Positions 11,179 through 24,671 of a stretch of 64,000 nt of DNA are shown in pieces. A program made the position numbers and the translations under genes. Source of the DNA: Onchocerca volvulus (taxonomy: Eukaryota; Nematoda; Chromadorea; Rhabditida; Onchocercidae); contig HG738138.1 of NCBI GenBank assembly GCA_000499405.2, positions 10,786,888 through 10,850,887 of the forward strand. Reading direction: 5' to 3'. Positions within the stretch are counted from its first letter, which is position 1, and every line of letters begins with the position of its first letter. A model generated the notes under the pieces. It did no database searches. It was not told where the DNA came from and saw only the letters and a list, made by a program, of their open reading frames with translations.

Positions 11179-14100
11179 ATGGCTGCTTTATCCAAATTCC
11201 AGCATGTTTCTGGAAGCACTTCAATGAATCATTTATTTTATGGCGCTACTACAATTGCTTCACTTCTTTTTGTTGCTGTATTTGTAAATATTGTGAAGAA
11301 AGCAGGTAAATTATAAATTTAAAAATAAAAACAAAAAAAATGACAAATACCAATCTTATTTCGATCTTCAGCCAATTATTTTTTCATTCAGTATTCGAAA
11401 TGAACGCATGATTATTTAGAAATAGGAAAGATAAATTCGAAATTTTAAAATCAGTATTTTAAGTCAGAACGATTAATGCTAATTACAGTTCCATCATCAA
11501 CAATTTTGAGGCAAAAAAATATGAGAAATTGGAAATCACCAAAATCGCCTAATATTGTAAATACATCGCTTCTAACTAAGCTTCATTTTTTGCTAAAAAT
11601 TATTATTCCACGTTTTTATTGCAAAGAAACATTTCTCGTAGGTAAGTTTGACAATTTTTTCTCCTTTACTTAATTCGAAAAAAGTCTCAATTTAGTAAAC
11701 TGAAATAATTTCTGTCAACAAGAAATTTGTCAAACATTGATCAATTAATCATAAAAAAATTATTGTAATAAAAATGAAATTTATGTTTTAATAAAATTTA
11801 GCAGTATACTCCGTTGTGCTGTTGTCAAGGACACTTCTATCCATTTATGTAGCATCTTTGGAAGGTTATTTAATTAGAACAATTGTCGAAAAACGACCAG
11901 GTGCATTTATTCAGCATCTTATCAGATGGTTTCTGATAGCATTACCTGCTACATTTATCAACAGTATGATTAAGTATGTTTTTTTTTTTTTAATTATTGT
12001 TGATCTATAGCATTTATTGATATTTTATTCCAATAGATTTAATTGAAATTTTAACTTTCCCTCCCATTCGCAGTCTTCGAAACAATATCAGATTTTTTGA
12101 CTTTCAGTTGACTCATTCCTCCAAATTACCAAAGTACAGTATTTGTTCGGTAATGTGATTGAATGATTAAATCCAATGATAATATCTCTCTTTTTAAAAG
12201 TCTTTTTGATTTAAATTTATTTAACAGCAAATGGTAAGAATAAAAATATTCAATTCATTGTTCAAGGGGAAAAATGGAAGAAAATACAAACAATTCATAA
12301 AATCCAAATGTGATTTTAGTTTACAGCTTTCCAATAGAAATTGACATTTTCCTCGCATCTAATAATGAAATTATAATTCGAACATGAACATGATTTACAT
12401 TTCTGGATTTTTTTACATATAAATTTGCAAACAAATGAGTTTGATTGATTAATTCTAAAATGATTTTCCAGATTCATGGAAAATTATGTTGCAATAGCAT
12501 TTCGCGCACGTCTTACTCAATACGCCTACAATAAATATTTGTCGGTTTGTTTTGAACCTTTTTTTTTTCGAAAAATTATTCAATTTTTTCTAACTATTGA
12601 ATTTATCTGTCGAAGTACAAATTTTCTGAATCTGACACATAATTCAAATTACTTGCTTAAAAGATCTGATTATCATATGAAAAAATGAATACTTGCATTG
12701 AAATTCTAGCAAAATAATTTCAATTCCCAATTTTTAGACTTTAAATTAAACTATTTTTGAAACGATTTTTTTATAATGATAAAAAAACTTCGTTTGAAAT
12801 AGCATATTACAAAAAATTTTCAGGATTGTACATATTATCGAGTAAATAATTTAGATGGACGACTAAGAAATGTTGATCAATGCTTGACAGATGATATTAT
12901 GGCATTTTGTCAAGCAATTTCACGTCTCTTTTCGCTGATCCTTAAGCCGCTTTTTGACATCGTTTTTGCAGGGTGTTTTTGAAATTTCGAAACTTAGTTT
13001 TTCAGAATTTATTTTCAAAATTCAAAATCTCTATTCAATTTCAACAAATTTTGGGACATATCTAAAATCCATTGAGCTATCATTAACTGGATTTTTGAAA
13101 AATTTATCATTATCTTCCATTCAAGAATTTTAAGTTATATTAGTTTCAGGGTAACTCTGGTACATAAATCTAAGAATGCAAAGTTTGGTTCAAGTATATT
13201 CCTTTTGCTTATCATGGGCCTTAGTGTTTTGATGAGTACTGCCGGACTGCTACGGTATATATCACCCAAGTAAACATTTTAATCGATTTTTTTCCGTCCT
13301 CGCCTTTCTCTATACAAAGTTCATTTCAAAGAAAATATCATTTCCAATTTTCTTTTTTCATTACAGCTTTAGCGAATTGCTTTCGGAAGAGTCAAAAAAG
13401 AAAGGCTCGCTACGTTTTTTACATTCACGTCTTATTTCAAATTCCGAAGAGGTTGCACTTTATAGAGGACACGAGGTCAGGGACAAAATACCGTATAGTT
13501 TGAATATTTATTATTTATCGATTAGTTAGTGCAACTTTTTTTATTCCCACTTTAAAATGAATTTTATTTGAAGTATCCGAAATGCTGAAATATTAGTTGT
13601 TACACATTAAATTTTTATATTTTGAATCGCACATTAAATTCATTAATTACGTAATTAGCAAGATATAAGCTTAATAAATGCTATCGCAGAAAGCGATAAA
13701 ATAGATTTTCAGACCGAAAAAATTTGTCTTCTAAAAGCATTCAATAACATTCAACACCATGCATACTTAATCTGCCGAAAGAAAATACTGTATGTTATGG
13801 TGGAACAGTACTTACTAAAATATATGTGGACTGCTACGGGTATGGTTATGATTGCTTTCCCGATATTTATCGCAAAATCTACTAATGCATCGCGTAAGTT
13901 ATGACAATTAGATGTAAAGTTTTCTTGGAATAATAATACTTCCGAAATATTCATCAAGAAATTCTACAATATTAATTTTTATGTAGGATAATTTTAGTTG
14001 AGATGAATTATGATATTCTGATAATCATTCTTCACATATCTTCTGGATTTTAGCAGGACTAGAAGTGGCTAATCGAACAGGAAGTTTTGTGACTGCAAAA

Positions 14101-17100
14101 AATTTAATGACTGTTGTGGCAAATGCCGCTGAAAAATTGATGGCTTCCTATAAAGAGGTCTCCAATAATTTCAAATTTTTGCTGTTTTTCTATGCAAATA
14201 TTATAAATAGTAATTTTGGCAGTTCTGGAGATTCTTTACCGGATCGATTTGAACATCATGAAGAAATATTTTGGAAGGTTGTATGAGGAATGCTTTCAGA
14301 TTTGCAATTTTTATGTGGACTCTACTATAAAATAATCTTTTATTTATTCTGAAATATATCATACTTTCAGATGATCGAATTAATGGGATATGTATCACGT
14401 GTTTACCATATGTTTAAAGTTTTTGATGACGTGAAACAACAAAAATTTATTCGAGAAAGAACTGTGGAAAATGTAGATAAGAATAAAATGGAACAGTTTG
14501 ATGTTTGTGAAATACGTGGTGATTACTTTTCGTGATTACATATTGATCTAAGTGCAATTTACCGAATTGAAATCACACTTGAAATCTTATCTATAATTTG
14601 AAGAAAAAAGCATTAATACTTCAAGAATCACAAACTATTTTATTTCCATTTATTGAAGTGTTTATTTGTTCTGTAATAATACGCTTCGAAAATTTACAGG
14701 TCAGATTCTTCAAACAAATGGCGCTGTCAAGTTGTGCGATGTACCTATTGTTACTCCGACTGGTACTGTCATTGTCAACAATTTCAGTATTGAGGTTTGT
14801 GGAAAATATCTGAATTTAATCTGTTTTTATGTCCTAACCTGAGTTACTTTTATAACTTAATCAAATAATTTAAAAGCTTCGCTCCTTATGGTACAGAAAA
14901 AGAAAATTTTGATGCGTTCATATTTGGCTCTTTAATTTTCAAATTCTTTTGGATACACATTTTATGCACACATCATGTGAGAAAATGGTCAGTTTGATAG
15001 GCCGATTTTCATCTTACCTTCGATTTGCTAGGCTAATATGTTTAAATTCTTGTTTGCTGGGTAATATGTATTTAAACTCTTGTCTGCTAGACTAATGTGT
15101 ATTTAAACTTTCGCGAAACGGACGGTAAACAAGTTTATAAAAGGTGATAACAGAAAGAAAATTCCATTCAAATAAACTTTCTAATTGGAAATTCAGCACA
15201 ATTAAGTTATGCAATTTAAGTTACAAAAATAAAAGATGGAAAAACCGGTATTATTGCTGAGTAAATAAAAGGGGAAAGAAAGGGGAAATATCAAGTTTAA
15301 TTATATTTATATAAATTCGAAAGTTTCTGCAAAATTATAAATTCAAATTTTCTCTCATTATTGTACTACTTATCTGATAGATTCATGTCGGTATGCATGT
15401 ATTCATTACTGGTCCAAACGGTTGTGGCAAAACTTCATTGTTTCGAATCCTTGGTGGTTTATGGCCAGTACATCGTGGACGATTGGAATTACCGCCGAAA
15501 GCAGAAATGTATTATTTGCCGCAACGACCGTATATGACCTTCGGAAGTCTAAGAGAACAGGTTGGTAAATAATATTTGCCCTTTCTAGCGTTCGCAAACA
15601 TGTCTCTTATCCGGAAATCTGTTCATCTTTCACTTATTTCAATTTTAAAAAAGATAGCGAAGAAAAAGATTATTGCAGAAAAATTGCTCCACACTTATTA
15701 CAAGTCCGAAAAAATTTTTTATTGATTAAGATTTGGTTTTAATTAATTTCATCCATCTATCATTATATATTTTGATCTCTCACTATTATTTTTATCCCAC
15801 ACTTCTATATCAGAAATTGTGAATAACTAGTTTCCAGTGTTCTCTATACTACTTATATTTCAATATTTATTACTTTTTTACTTAATCTTTGCTATCGTTA
15901 TACTCGTTATTAATATATTATTACTTTCTAATATATAAATAATCAAGAAATTCAAACAGATTATTTATCCCGATACTCTGGTCGATATGCGAAAGAAGGG
16001 TATCACAGATAGTGCTTTAATGGAAATTTTAAAAACGGTACATTTGAGTGATATTGTGGAACGTGAAGGAGGTTTGTAATTTGAATATTTTGCAGATGCA
16101 ATCTTTCGAAAAGTGACAAAAATTTAAAGAAATTTAGTAGCAACCAGAAGAGTAAAAAAGTTAATTTCTTAGGAAAAATTCAAAAATCGTAAAATTTTTC
16201 GAATACTTCAAAATGGAATGGAATTTGTAGGTTTCGAAAGTGAACGTGAATGGATCGATATTTTATCAGGCGGTGAAAAACAAAGATTAGGCTTAGCAAG
16301 GATTTTTTATCATCAACCAAAGTATGCTTTTTTGGATGAATGCACCAGTGCCATATCGATTGATATTGAAGCATTGATTTATCAAGCAATGAAAGATGCC
16401 GGCTTTACACTTCTCTCGGTGTCACATCGACCAAGCCTTTGGTAAAGTAGTGCTAATAATTTGAGGATTTTAAATTTATTGAGAAATTTCCAACTTCCTA
16501 ATTCGAACTTTTCATGCTGCATGAATTTTCTCTCGGCCAAAGTTTACATTTGTGAAGCTAAGATAGAACTGAAGGAATTTTTATTTTAAAAAGAGTACTA
16601 AAATGTTGCAAATGTATTTTCTTATCAAAGAAACTTTGTTTGGAAACTCATGAATCACTTCAACAAATACCAGTTTTAGGAGATTTCACACTCATCTTTT
16701 GCGGTACGATGGACAAGGCAGATATCGGATAGGCCCAATGGATTTGAAAATATTACAATCATTAACTAGTAATGTGAACAAAAATGAGGTATATACTAAT
16801 CCACGAATCTTTTTCCTGTCCAATGAAATCGTTAACTTGAAATTATGCAAAATTTTCAGGTCGTCTGAATCCTATAATCCAAAGTTTGAACCTTACAAAA
16901 GAAACCTACGACTAGGAAGTTTTAAATACATGATTAACGACAATCAAACTCTTTTTACTTTTAGCATTATTTTAATTGAAAAAGTTCAAACTGCTGTATG
17001 AAATCCAGAAATTTAATTAGAATTAGTCCTCGAAACATTTGAAAACTTTCCTCAATGATTATTGCAGTTATTCTGTGATAGTGATAGTACGAAAGATTCT

Positions 17101-17136
17101 ATCTCGAACTGTTCATCGAACGAAAATGGAACATGA
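11179..17136 (+). CDS. pmp-4: Peroxisomal half-ABC transporter, ABCD1/ALDP type
   Basis: Sixteen exons give 703 residues: 11179-11305, 11489-11641, 11802-11973, 12472-12544, 12824-12972, 13150-13269, 13367-13475, 13713-13893, 14054-14157, 14371-14518, 14700-14794, 15381-15560, 15960-16071, 16231-16441, 16680-16788, 17068-17136. An N-terminal membrane domain (about 1-360) includes the family's loop [12 protein letters not shown] ending at residue 301. The single nucleotide-binding domain has Walker [10 protein letters not shown] (488-496), Q-loop Gln525, signature LSGGEKQR (586-593), Walker B FLDE (608-611) and H-loop His640. The wording around LRYISPNFSELL and the Walker A region matches ALDP (ABCD1/2) better than PMP70 (ABCD3). 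Members dimerise in the peroxisomal membrane and import very-long-chain acyl-CoAs for beta-oxidation. The symbol follows the C. elegans ABCD1-like gene and is an assignment by similarity. Confidence 0.93.
15024..15111. repeat. Three degenerate copies of a ~30-bp tandem repeat
   Basis: Units at about 15024-15052, 15053-15082 and 15083-15111 share the pattern TTTGCTAGxCTAATATGTaTTTAAA. They lie within intron 11 of the ABC transporter, between 14795 and 15380, and no coding role is apparent. Confidence 0.7.
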
Positions 17137-17956
17137 ATGATGAATTTCATTATATATTCTGATTGTTGTAACAGCGATTATAATTTTTCTTCTTTTCAAA
17201 TAATAAAAATGTTGTCAACAAACAAATTTTTTTTCAACAATGAATCAAATTTTTCGCTCAAGCATCTATAGTATTATTCGAAATATATTGTTATCAAAAC
17301 CAAAATCCAACATTTTTTATCAATGATACTAAGGACTATTTGTAAATAGTATTGAAGAAATATATAATCAACCGCCTTAAAGGAGAAAAAGAAACAATGA
17401 AAAACAAAAGAATAAGCAATGATAATTACAATAATATGGAAGAATCCCTATAAACAAAGCGCTCTTTTTCTCTTATTTTTTTAGCGAATCCTGATTCCGA
17501 ACATAAAATTAGATGAACACATCAACAATACTTCAGAAATGAAACAACTTTTTTCATATCCGGTGGAGCTAACGCTCATCACATATGAATCGGATTTTCT
17601 AAATTCTAATCTGAAGATAAATACAGTGATCCAGTCATACGCATGTTCAGTTATAACGTTTTCACTGCTCCTATGATCGTAGTTTAAAACAGCAGTATGT
17701 AATCCCAAAGTTCGAATTCAAACGTGAGCGTCATATATATATATATATATTTTAATAATAATATGGTATCATTATAACTTATTCGTGAAGTATGCATAAA
17801 AGTGTAATATTTGCAATTTACAACAGTAAAAATAGTTTAAAACTTTTTTCTTTTCAACTAATAAAGGAAAAGAATTTGAGAAAATATGTGGGATTCTGAA
17901 GTTTTTCTAACAAAACTCTGCAAATAGTAAATGAAAAAAAAAAAAAAAAACTGAAT
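17137..17956. other. Convergent 3' region between ABCD and the kinase
   Basis: This 820-bp stretch separates the stop codons of two tail-to-tail genes, so it should hold both 3' UTRs and poly(A) sites. AATAAA occurs on the plus strand near 17201. An (AT)n run lies at about 17733-17751. No further coding potential was seen. Confidence 0.5.
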
Positions 17957-20824
17957 TCATACACATAACGAACTATACCATTTGGCCACTGCTGCTGTAT
18001 CTGTTGTATTCCCTCTGATGAATGGATCTTCCTGAAAAGAAAAAATATGGCACCATTAAATGAGATATTTATATAAGCAATTTCATTCTTGATTTATTAT
18101 AGGCAATACATCTATTACGTAAGTTTCAATGCCTTGATTTATCAGAGAGAAGAATAACCGGAAAAATCTTTCTGTCCAACAGAAGAATTACTACAAAAAT
18201 TTTAATTTTTTATCTATTATGAATCAACTGATATCTATGCTTTTCATAGCGACACCAATCAACTGTTTTTGGCAGAACAAAAAACTTCAGGATGCGTTTT
18301 TTGCAAAATAAGTTTACTGTGATATTGTTTTGAACATATGCAACGTATTAAAGCAGAAATATTAAATATGCATTTCTAAAATCGTTTCCAAAAAGATAAA
18401 GCAAGAACCAAAAGCTCGTGATAGTTTGGACGATCAATAGGCCGTTTCATAAGGCATCTAGCGATGAATACTGAGAATGTTTGCGAAAAGTGTTGAGCTG
18501 GACTAAGTCGTGGTGGCGGGTCATTTATGATTTTGGTAAGAAGCTCAAAATCTGTCGAGCAACCCTCGTATGGATGAGTTCCTTTGGCTAGCTCAATAAG
18601 TGTTATTCCTAAACTCCAAACATCAGCACGTACACCATATTCACAATCGCTGCTAGCTACACGCTCAGGCTGAAATTGAATTCAATATAATATCCTTTTT
18701 TTCTTTCAAATAAATAGAATTTAACTTATAAAATTTATGAAAGTAGTTGTAATCTGAGAAAATGAAACTTCGCAAATTGAATAAAATGAGCATAATGCGG
18801 AAAGCAGGAAGAAAGGGGTAATTTGAAAGAATGGGAAATATTTTCTTCAGCTAACAAACGCTCAAAAATTCTATAACACCTTCACACCTTCCCGAAGTCA
18901 ATGAGATAATACTACGATCTTCAATGCTACGTTTTCATTTCAATAATTTACCGTTTATTCAGCCAGTAATATAGTGTAAAAATGCATTTTTACATTAATT
19001 ATGTGATTTGAAAACAAACCGCTAAATAAGCAGTACAGCCCTTAGTATTAGTTTCTGCTCGTCTAGAATCAATCAGTCGGCCGGCGATACCAAAATCACA
19101 TAATTTGATTGTGCCACTATGATCAATTAGGATGTTCGACGGTTTAATATCTCGATGCATGATGTGCTGAAAATATCTGAATTATGAACATAAAACATTC
19201 CAGATTTGAAACAACAAAACAAAAACGAATCATATAAAAAAAAAAAAAAAAAAGAAAAGTTAGAAAATGGAAAATCTATGCTGTACTTACCGCAATTTTT
19301 AAAGAAAAAAAAAAACTTGGGATCTGAATTATAGTTGGAAAGTAAAGCATACAATTTGGAAATGATATGAAAAATAATAAATTTCAACGAACTTCTTTTT
19401 CCTTAAGATATTCCAATGCTAACAGCACTGATTTGGTTATATTGGAGACAATATTTTCAGGAAAATGAAGCGCTATCTTAAGCAGCTTCTCCAAACACAT
19501 CGACATCAGCTCCATGCATATTCGCACTTCTGACTAGATACACTTTTTTTTAACTACAAATCAAATTTTTAATCTTCTTCGACTTTCCTGACTTTAATCT
19601 CTCTACCAAAATTAAAATCTATCACATGCAATTCATTAAACTGAATAACAAAAATGTTTGAATTAATAGTTTTCAAACTATTTCCATCCACTCTTTCATT
19701 TTTCATTTTTGCTTCTTACCTATACTTGGCTTTTGTGGTTTATCCTACTTACAACACCTCTTATATTACAAAATTTTGATCGAAACGATTTTGTTCAAAG
19801 AAAATTATCTTACTATATAAATTAATTTGATTTAATATTGCTAGCAGTTTTTTTTCTTTTTTTTTTTTTACATATATAAAAGTATACTACCTCAAAAACA
19901 AAACAGCCGTAACAGCGAACAATGTTTGGACAATTATGGGATCGCATAATAACATCCATATCCATCACTGTTCGCTTATTATTCTCGGCATTACCCGTTA
20001 TTGGAATTATCTGTCGACAAAAAGTTATAAATTGAACAAATTTAATATTGATTAGACATCGCTACTTCAGATCGGTAAATTTTTTACTGGTACTTTATTT
20101 TTTCAACTAAAGAATACAAGAATGATGGAGCTTAATTTAACTGTTGAAGTCAATTACTTTAACTGCCATAAGAGTTTTGGTTTGTTTGAAACGCGCTTTT
20201 CGGACTACTCCAAATGAGCCACGGCCAAGTTCTTTGACATCAGCAATATCAGAAAGTTGTGCTTTATATTCAGTACCCATTATAGTAAGCACGCCAGATC
20301 TTCCTCGGATTGATTCATATTTCTCTTCCACCTTCACAAATATAATTTGCATAGTTAATAAGTGTTTAAAAAATATGACATAAAATTATTGTAGAAGTTG
20401 CTTTGTTTCACCATAAATGTGGATTATGAATATGGATTTAATGTCTAGTGTGTTTAACTATCAGGAAGGTAATGTAATTATAACAATGAAATGAAACCAA
20501 ATTTAAGAACCATTACTACTGATAAAATTAAATAATCAAGAGTCATGGTAACCTTGAAATTTTAGAGTGACCCATCTGCACTAAAAACAGATGAAATACT
20601 TAAGCAATAACAGTTGCTTACTTACTTTACGGAGAAATATATATACAGCACAATATATAATATATAAAATATAGCAAAAGATAGAAAAACAAAATCTAAA
20701 TAACCTCTTCATCAGTCATTGGTACTCGTGATGGCTCCAAATCTTGTAATGCTAAATCAAGACCGAATCTTGAACGATCCATTGTTGTATTATCTGTTAG
20801 TGCTACCGGATGGTTTAAAATCAT
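17957..20824 (-). CDS. MAP kinase kinase, MKK7-like
   Basis: Seven exons, all in phase 0, give 345 residues: 20824-20705, 20331-20158, 20010-19891, 19533-19393, 19166-19020, 18669-18409, 18031-17957. An in-frame TGA two codons before the ATG at 20824 fixes the start. The kinase domain has the glycine loop GRGSFG (76-81), MAVK with the ATP lysine at 98, HRDIKPSN (189-196), DFG (209-211) and APE (234-236). The text [13 protein letters not shown], the activation loop starting IDS219 with Thr224 and Thr226, and GCTAYLAPE resemble MKK7 (stress/JNK pathway, C. elegans mek-1 or jkk-1) more than MKK4 or MKK3/6. A DVD-like tail ([10 protein letters not shown]) ends the protein. The loop has one residue more than vertebrate MKK7. 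I see no clear basic MAPK-docking site in the short N-terminus. Family assignment is firm, subfamily less so. A TTTTTGTAG acceptor just upstream of the start may be a spliced-leader site. Confidence 0.88.
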
Positions 20825-21118
20825 CCTTATTCAATGCTACAAAAACACTTTTCAGACTTCAAAGATTGAAAAAAAAATCTGTTCGTTAAATTACGAATTA
20901 ATTTTGAGCAATTAAAAAGATGCCAAAAAGTTGCTCAAATTCAATTTTAATTTGCTTAATTTCGCCAAAATAATGCAAAATATTTAATTGTGAAAACGCA
21001 AAAATATAGAATAGATACCATTGAGAAACTTTGCGAGTGGAAAATTCACATCTGCCAAATGAAATGAAATTGTTCTACAGATCGATACCCAAATCGATCA
21101 CTCCCCGTATCTTGATTT

Positions 21119-21282
21119 GTGTGTACGTAGGTATGTGGTGCATATGTTTGTGTCTGTGTGTCCGTTCGTCTGTCTATCTATCTATCTTAATATACTTAGT
21201 TTTCAGTGTATGAGTGGGTAAATGTGTGTTTGTGTGTGTGTGTGTGTATATGTTTATGTGTATGTGTGTGTGTATATATTTA

Positions 21283-21325
<43 letters not shown>

Positions 21326-21382
21326 GTGTGTGTCTGTGTGTCTGTGTTTGTGTGTGTGTGTGTGTGTGTGTTTGTGTGTCAG
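21119..21382. repeat. GT / TATGTG microsatellite
   Basis: An imperfect (GT)n tract includes a run of TATGTG hexamers around 21281-21330. It creates long open frames of V/C on one strand and T/H on the other; these are artefacts of the repeat, not genes. The tract lies upstream of the MKK7-like gene. Confidence 0.95.
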
Positions 21383-22161
21383 TCCAGTACATTTGAAATT
21401 AATGACTCGGTGAAATAACAAAAACTTGAGATGCCAGTACAGAAGAATGATGGAATGGTGATGATGTTTCCGTCGTAATAAGGAAGTGACTTTTGTCCAA
21501 TTTGGGTTAGCTATAGTGATATTTCAAATTATATTTGGGATTTGGCATAACCGCAAAAGGTCCGGAATCTTTTAGTGAGCCTAATTTTACACAATCAATG
21601 GATAAAGTTCAGCGATAACGTTGAAGTTGCAAGTTACAGATACTATTTTTGCTTCAGTAGTATTGTAGTGGAATTTAGAATTGATGGTTTTAAATTGGAT
21701 TCAAGTTAGTAAAGCCCGATAATTTGATAATAGATTGCCGCGGAAATAAGTAAGAAAAATTTTTCTAGTTGATCTCTTCCAAACGATTACACTCAGTATT
21801 ACTTTGATCTTTTATTCAAAACAGAAAATATAAGTAAATTTCAATCTAATGATATTTAAAATAGCATATTTATGAAATTTTGAAAATGTCGCTTCTTTTC
21901 TTTCTGATAGCGACAAAATAATAAGTTGAATTCTGTTCTTCTGTTCTCACAGTTTCTTCTATTTTGATGTTTATTCACTTGGTAACGAACCTCAAACTTG
22001 GGCAATTAAACCTTTATTATGATTAATTTACGAATCAACATGCGTAACAATTATTACAACAATTATATTAACAATACAATACCGATAATAATATGAAGAG
22101 ATTATAATGTAAAAGAGGGGGGGGAGATAGATTTGGTAAAAAAGAAGAATTGGTTTATCAC

Positions 22162-22339
22162 CAGCTGGTCCACTCGACCGAGCTGATGGCAGCTTGTTGG
22201 TTGAAATGATTTTGTAGTCAGGATCCCATCCCATCTTCTTCGTGGATGGAGGGTCATGGTACATTGTAGAGACAAGAAAGATCCTTTGTTGTCTCAGAAG
22301 TATGCACCTTTGATGCGCATAAGATTGTGCTTTAGTTAG
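22162..22339 (-). other. Coding-like segment, possible exon of an unresolved gene
   Basis: On the minus strand an open frame runs from a fair acceptor (ATCATCAG above 22339) to a possible donor (CAGCTG then GTGATA at 22161). It encodes about 59 residues, including YHDPPSTKKMGWDPDYKI and LPSARSSGPAG. The richness in D, P, G, S and W is unlike the neighbouring non-coding DNA. I do not recognise the family. I could not join it in frame with the other coding-like piece at 22937-23086, nor with the kinase start, where a TGA intervenes. Confidence 0.25.
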
Positions 22340-22936
22340 CTGATGATAATAGAGAGCTTCTTTTTTTTTTAAGCTCTTTAACTGGATAGACAAAATGATT
22401 TACAATCGACTACATGAGATATGCAATGTAAAATTTTAAACAAAGGGATCACTGATTTTTCTTCTTTTATCTCGCGATTTCAGCGACAGAAAAAGAATTT
22501 CGCCATCATATTTTCGACTTAGCAAATCCATTGTAGTGAAATGTCAAGACTAAGATTCTAAAAATGAAACGAAAAGTGATAGACAACTAATTTTATAGGA
22601 ATTAATGCTATTATATCATTTGTATTATTATTATGGAATACATTTAGTCAATTCGAATTTAATCGCAACTTAAGATGATTTTTTATTGCGACCTTTTCAT
22701 CAGAACAGAACTTTTTTTCGAATTTAGCAGAAATTATATTCGGATTTACAATTCGATAAAACAAGTTGGAATTTTTCCAAAAAATGAAAAAACTCAAAAA
22801 AAAATTTTCAAAACTTTTTCTTTTTTTTTTTTTTTTAAATAAAAAGAAACTCAAGTGATTCAGCTTTTCAGAATTCGCAATGAACAATCCAACTGTGTGA
22901 CAAGGCTAAATCAAATAAGTAAAAAAATGATAACAC

Positions 22937-23086
22937 TGATATCTGGCTTGTCCCGTTTCCTTATATCAGGACATGCTGATGCACTTTCATTCACCACGAA
23001 TTTGTCGTGAATCAGTCCTGAAAATGGGTCATCCAAGCAAGTAAGATGATCTGGTGGATGTTTGTAATGACAGGTGTGTCTAAACA
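22937..23086 (-). other. Coding-like segment, unresolved
   Basis: A minus-strand open frame of about 49 residues reads FRHTCHYKHPPDH, then CLDDPFSGLIHDKF and ASACPDIRKRDKPD. It begins after an AG (ATTCAG) and reaches a GT at 22936. The cysteine- and histidine-containing composition is coding-like, but no family is recognised. The reading phase does not fit the segment at 22162-22339, so either another exon lies between them or one of the two is spurious. Confidence 0.25.
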
Positions 23087-23779
23087 CTGAATCGCATTAT
23101 TAACAATGTTCTTCGTTGAAACATGCTTAGTTTTCACAAAATTTCAAACTGAGATTTGACTTGTGAGATATGTAGTAGTCTGTCGTAAATGTTGGAAATA
23201 GGAGTCACATTAACATTTTTGAAACAAAGGCTAATTTATGAACCACCAAAGATTACAGCATTGAATATCAGTTTGTGTAATACTGCTCATGTAGAAATTG
23301 CATTTTTCACGAACTTAATCATCGGTTGTAAATGAATGATAAGTTATCTATGTCTCTAGATGTTGTCAGTAAAGGTTTTAGAACTGATCAAAGGAAATAA
23401 TTAATCTTGAGAATTCTCGTAAAAACAAAAGAATATCATTAAATTTCCGGAATATAATCTTGAAACTTTCCGTCCATTTTCTTCTCAAAATTCGATTGAA
23501 TCAAAAAAAAAAAAAGGGAAAAGAAAAAATGCTCTGATTGCTATTATTTTATAGTTTCATTAATTAATTATTTCGGATTATGTGAATTCTTGCAGTTTTT
23601 TTTTTTTTTTATCGCTTATCAGCAATAACTGATAAATCAGTTCATTTATTGATGTCGATAAGAAGGCAGCAACATTTTCAATAGATGTAAAAATATATAT
23701 TTATTTATACCCCTTCTCATTTCTAATTTCTTTCTTTCTTATTTTGAAAGCACTAAATAAAATACGCATGAAAATAATA

Positions 23780-24056
23780 TACACATTTATGCACATTTGC
23801 ACATATTATGCATATGTGCAAATATTCTGAACTTTGCACGCATAATATATATATGTGCACATATTATGCACATATACACGTATAAATGTGCACACACGCT
23901 GGAGGACGCGGATCAAATTTCTAAAGTTAGAAAGATGGGGTTAAACAGCCAATTGATGCTTCCTTCACTACTTAATCATTATTGCAGTCGACGAGAAATA
24001 CTACAAAAGTGGTGTGTGTGTGTGTGTATGTATGCGTGTATGTGTGTGTATGTGTC
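23780..24056. repeat. TGCACATATTATGCA-type repeats and GT run
   Basis: Between about 23780 and 23900 short palindromic pieces such as GCACATATTATGCA and CATATGTGCA recur several times. A (GT)n run follows at 24013-24056. The rest of 20825-24671 shows no gene I can support beyond the two coding-like fragments listed separately. Confidence 0.7.
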
Positions 24057-24671
24057 CTCGTGATTTAATTTGTTTGTGTCGTTTCATTCTGGCATTAAAT
24101 GCAGAGAGGCGTTTGCGTGGTGTATGTGTGTCTGGACAGGAATGGCAGGCACCGATGAAGGATTACATGGCTAGAGCGATCTTCATATGCTGACTTTTTA
24201 ATTTCGAACTTTTTCTGGTTCTTGGGAATTTCTCTACAACGTAAGTGCATTCCCATCAAATGATAACGGTTATGATGGATGATGCCTGACTAATTGTTGA
24301 GAAACAACGATTTGTCAGATTCAGTTTGTTTCATTTAAAAGCAGCAATTTCAATTATTTGTTTTTCGAATGGAAAAATTATGAATATGATGCGTTCTTTC
24401 CATTGGTATTGTTGAAATGATTTAACTGTTACGACATTTTGGAATTTTGAAGAGTTGAGAAGTTCCATGGTTGAATATGAGTTGAAGTTGTGTTGAATAG
24501 TTGTTTCTCAGTTGAATATGAATATTAAATTGAAAATTTTCGAAATGGAAAATTTCAAAATTATCAAGGAGTTTTAAGATTGTTTGCTGTATAATATCTG
24601 AAATATATTAATCTTTCGTTCCTTCCTCAATCTAGTCACATTTCTTGTATTATTTGGAAAAGAAGAAGAAA

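Noticed and set aside
12068..12153. Extra exon between ABCD exons 3 and 4
   Set aside because: It has an acceptor and donor, but it ends in a phase that breaks exon 4. Skipping it restores SMIKFMENY as in the family.
21174..21418. Overlapping open frames rich in T/H or V/C
   Set aside because: They are translations of the GT/TATGTG microsatellite in several frames and have no protein character.
22028..22393. 121-codon minus-strand ORF as a complete gene
   Set aside because: Its ends are low-complexity (poly-K start, I/V/Y tail). Only the middle part looks coding, and it is listed as a possible exon instead.
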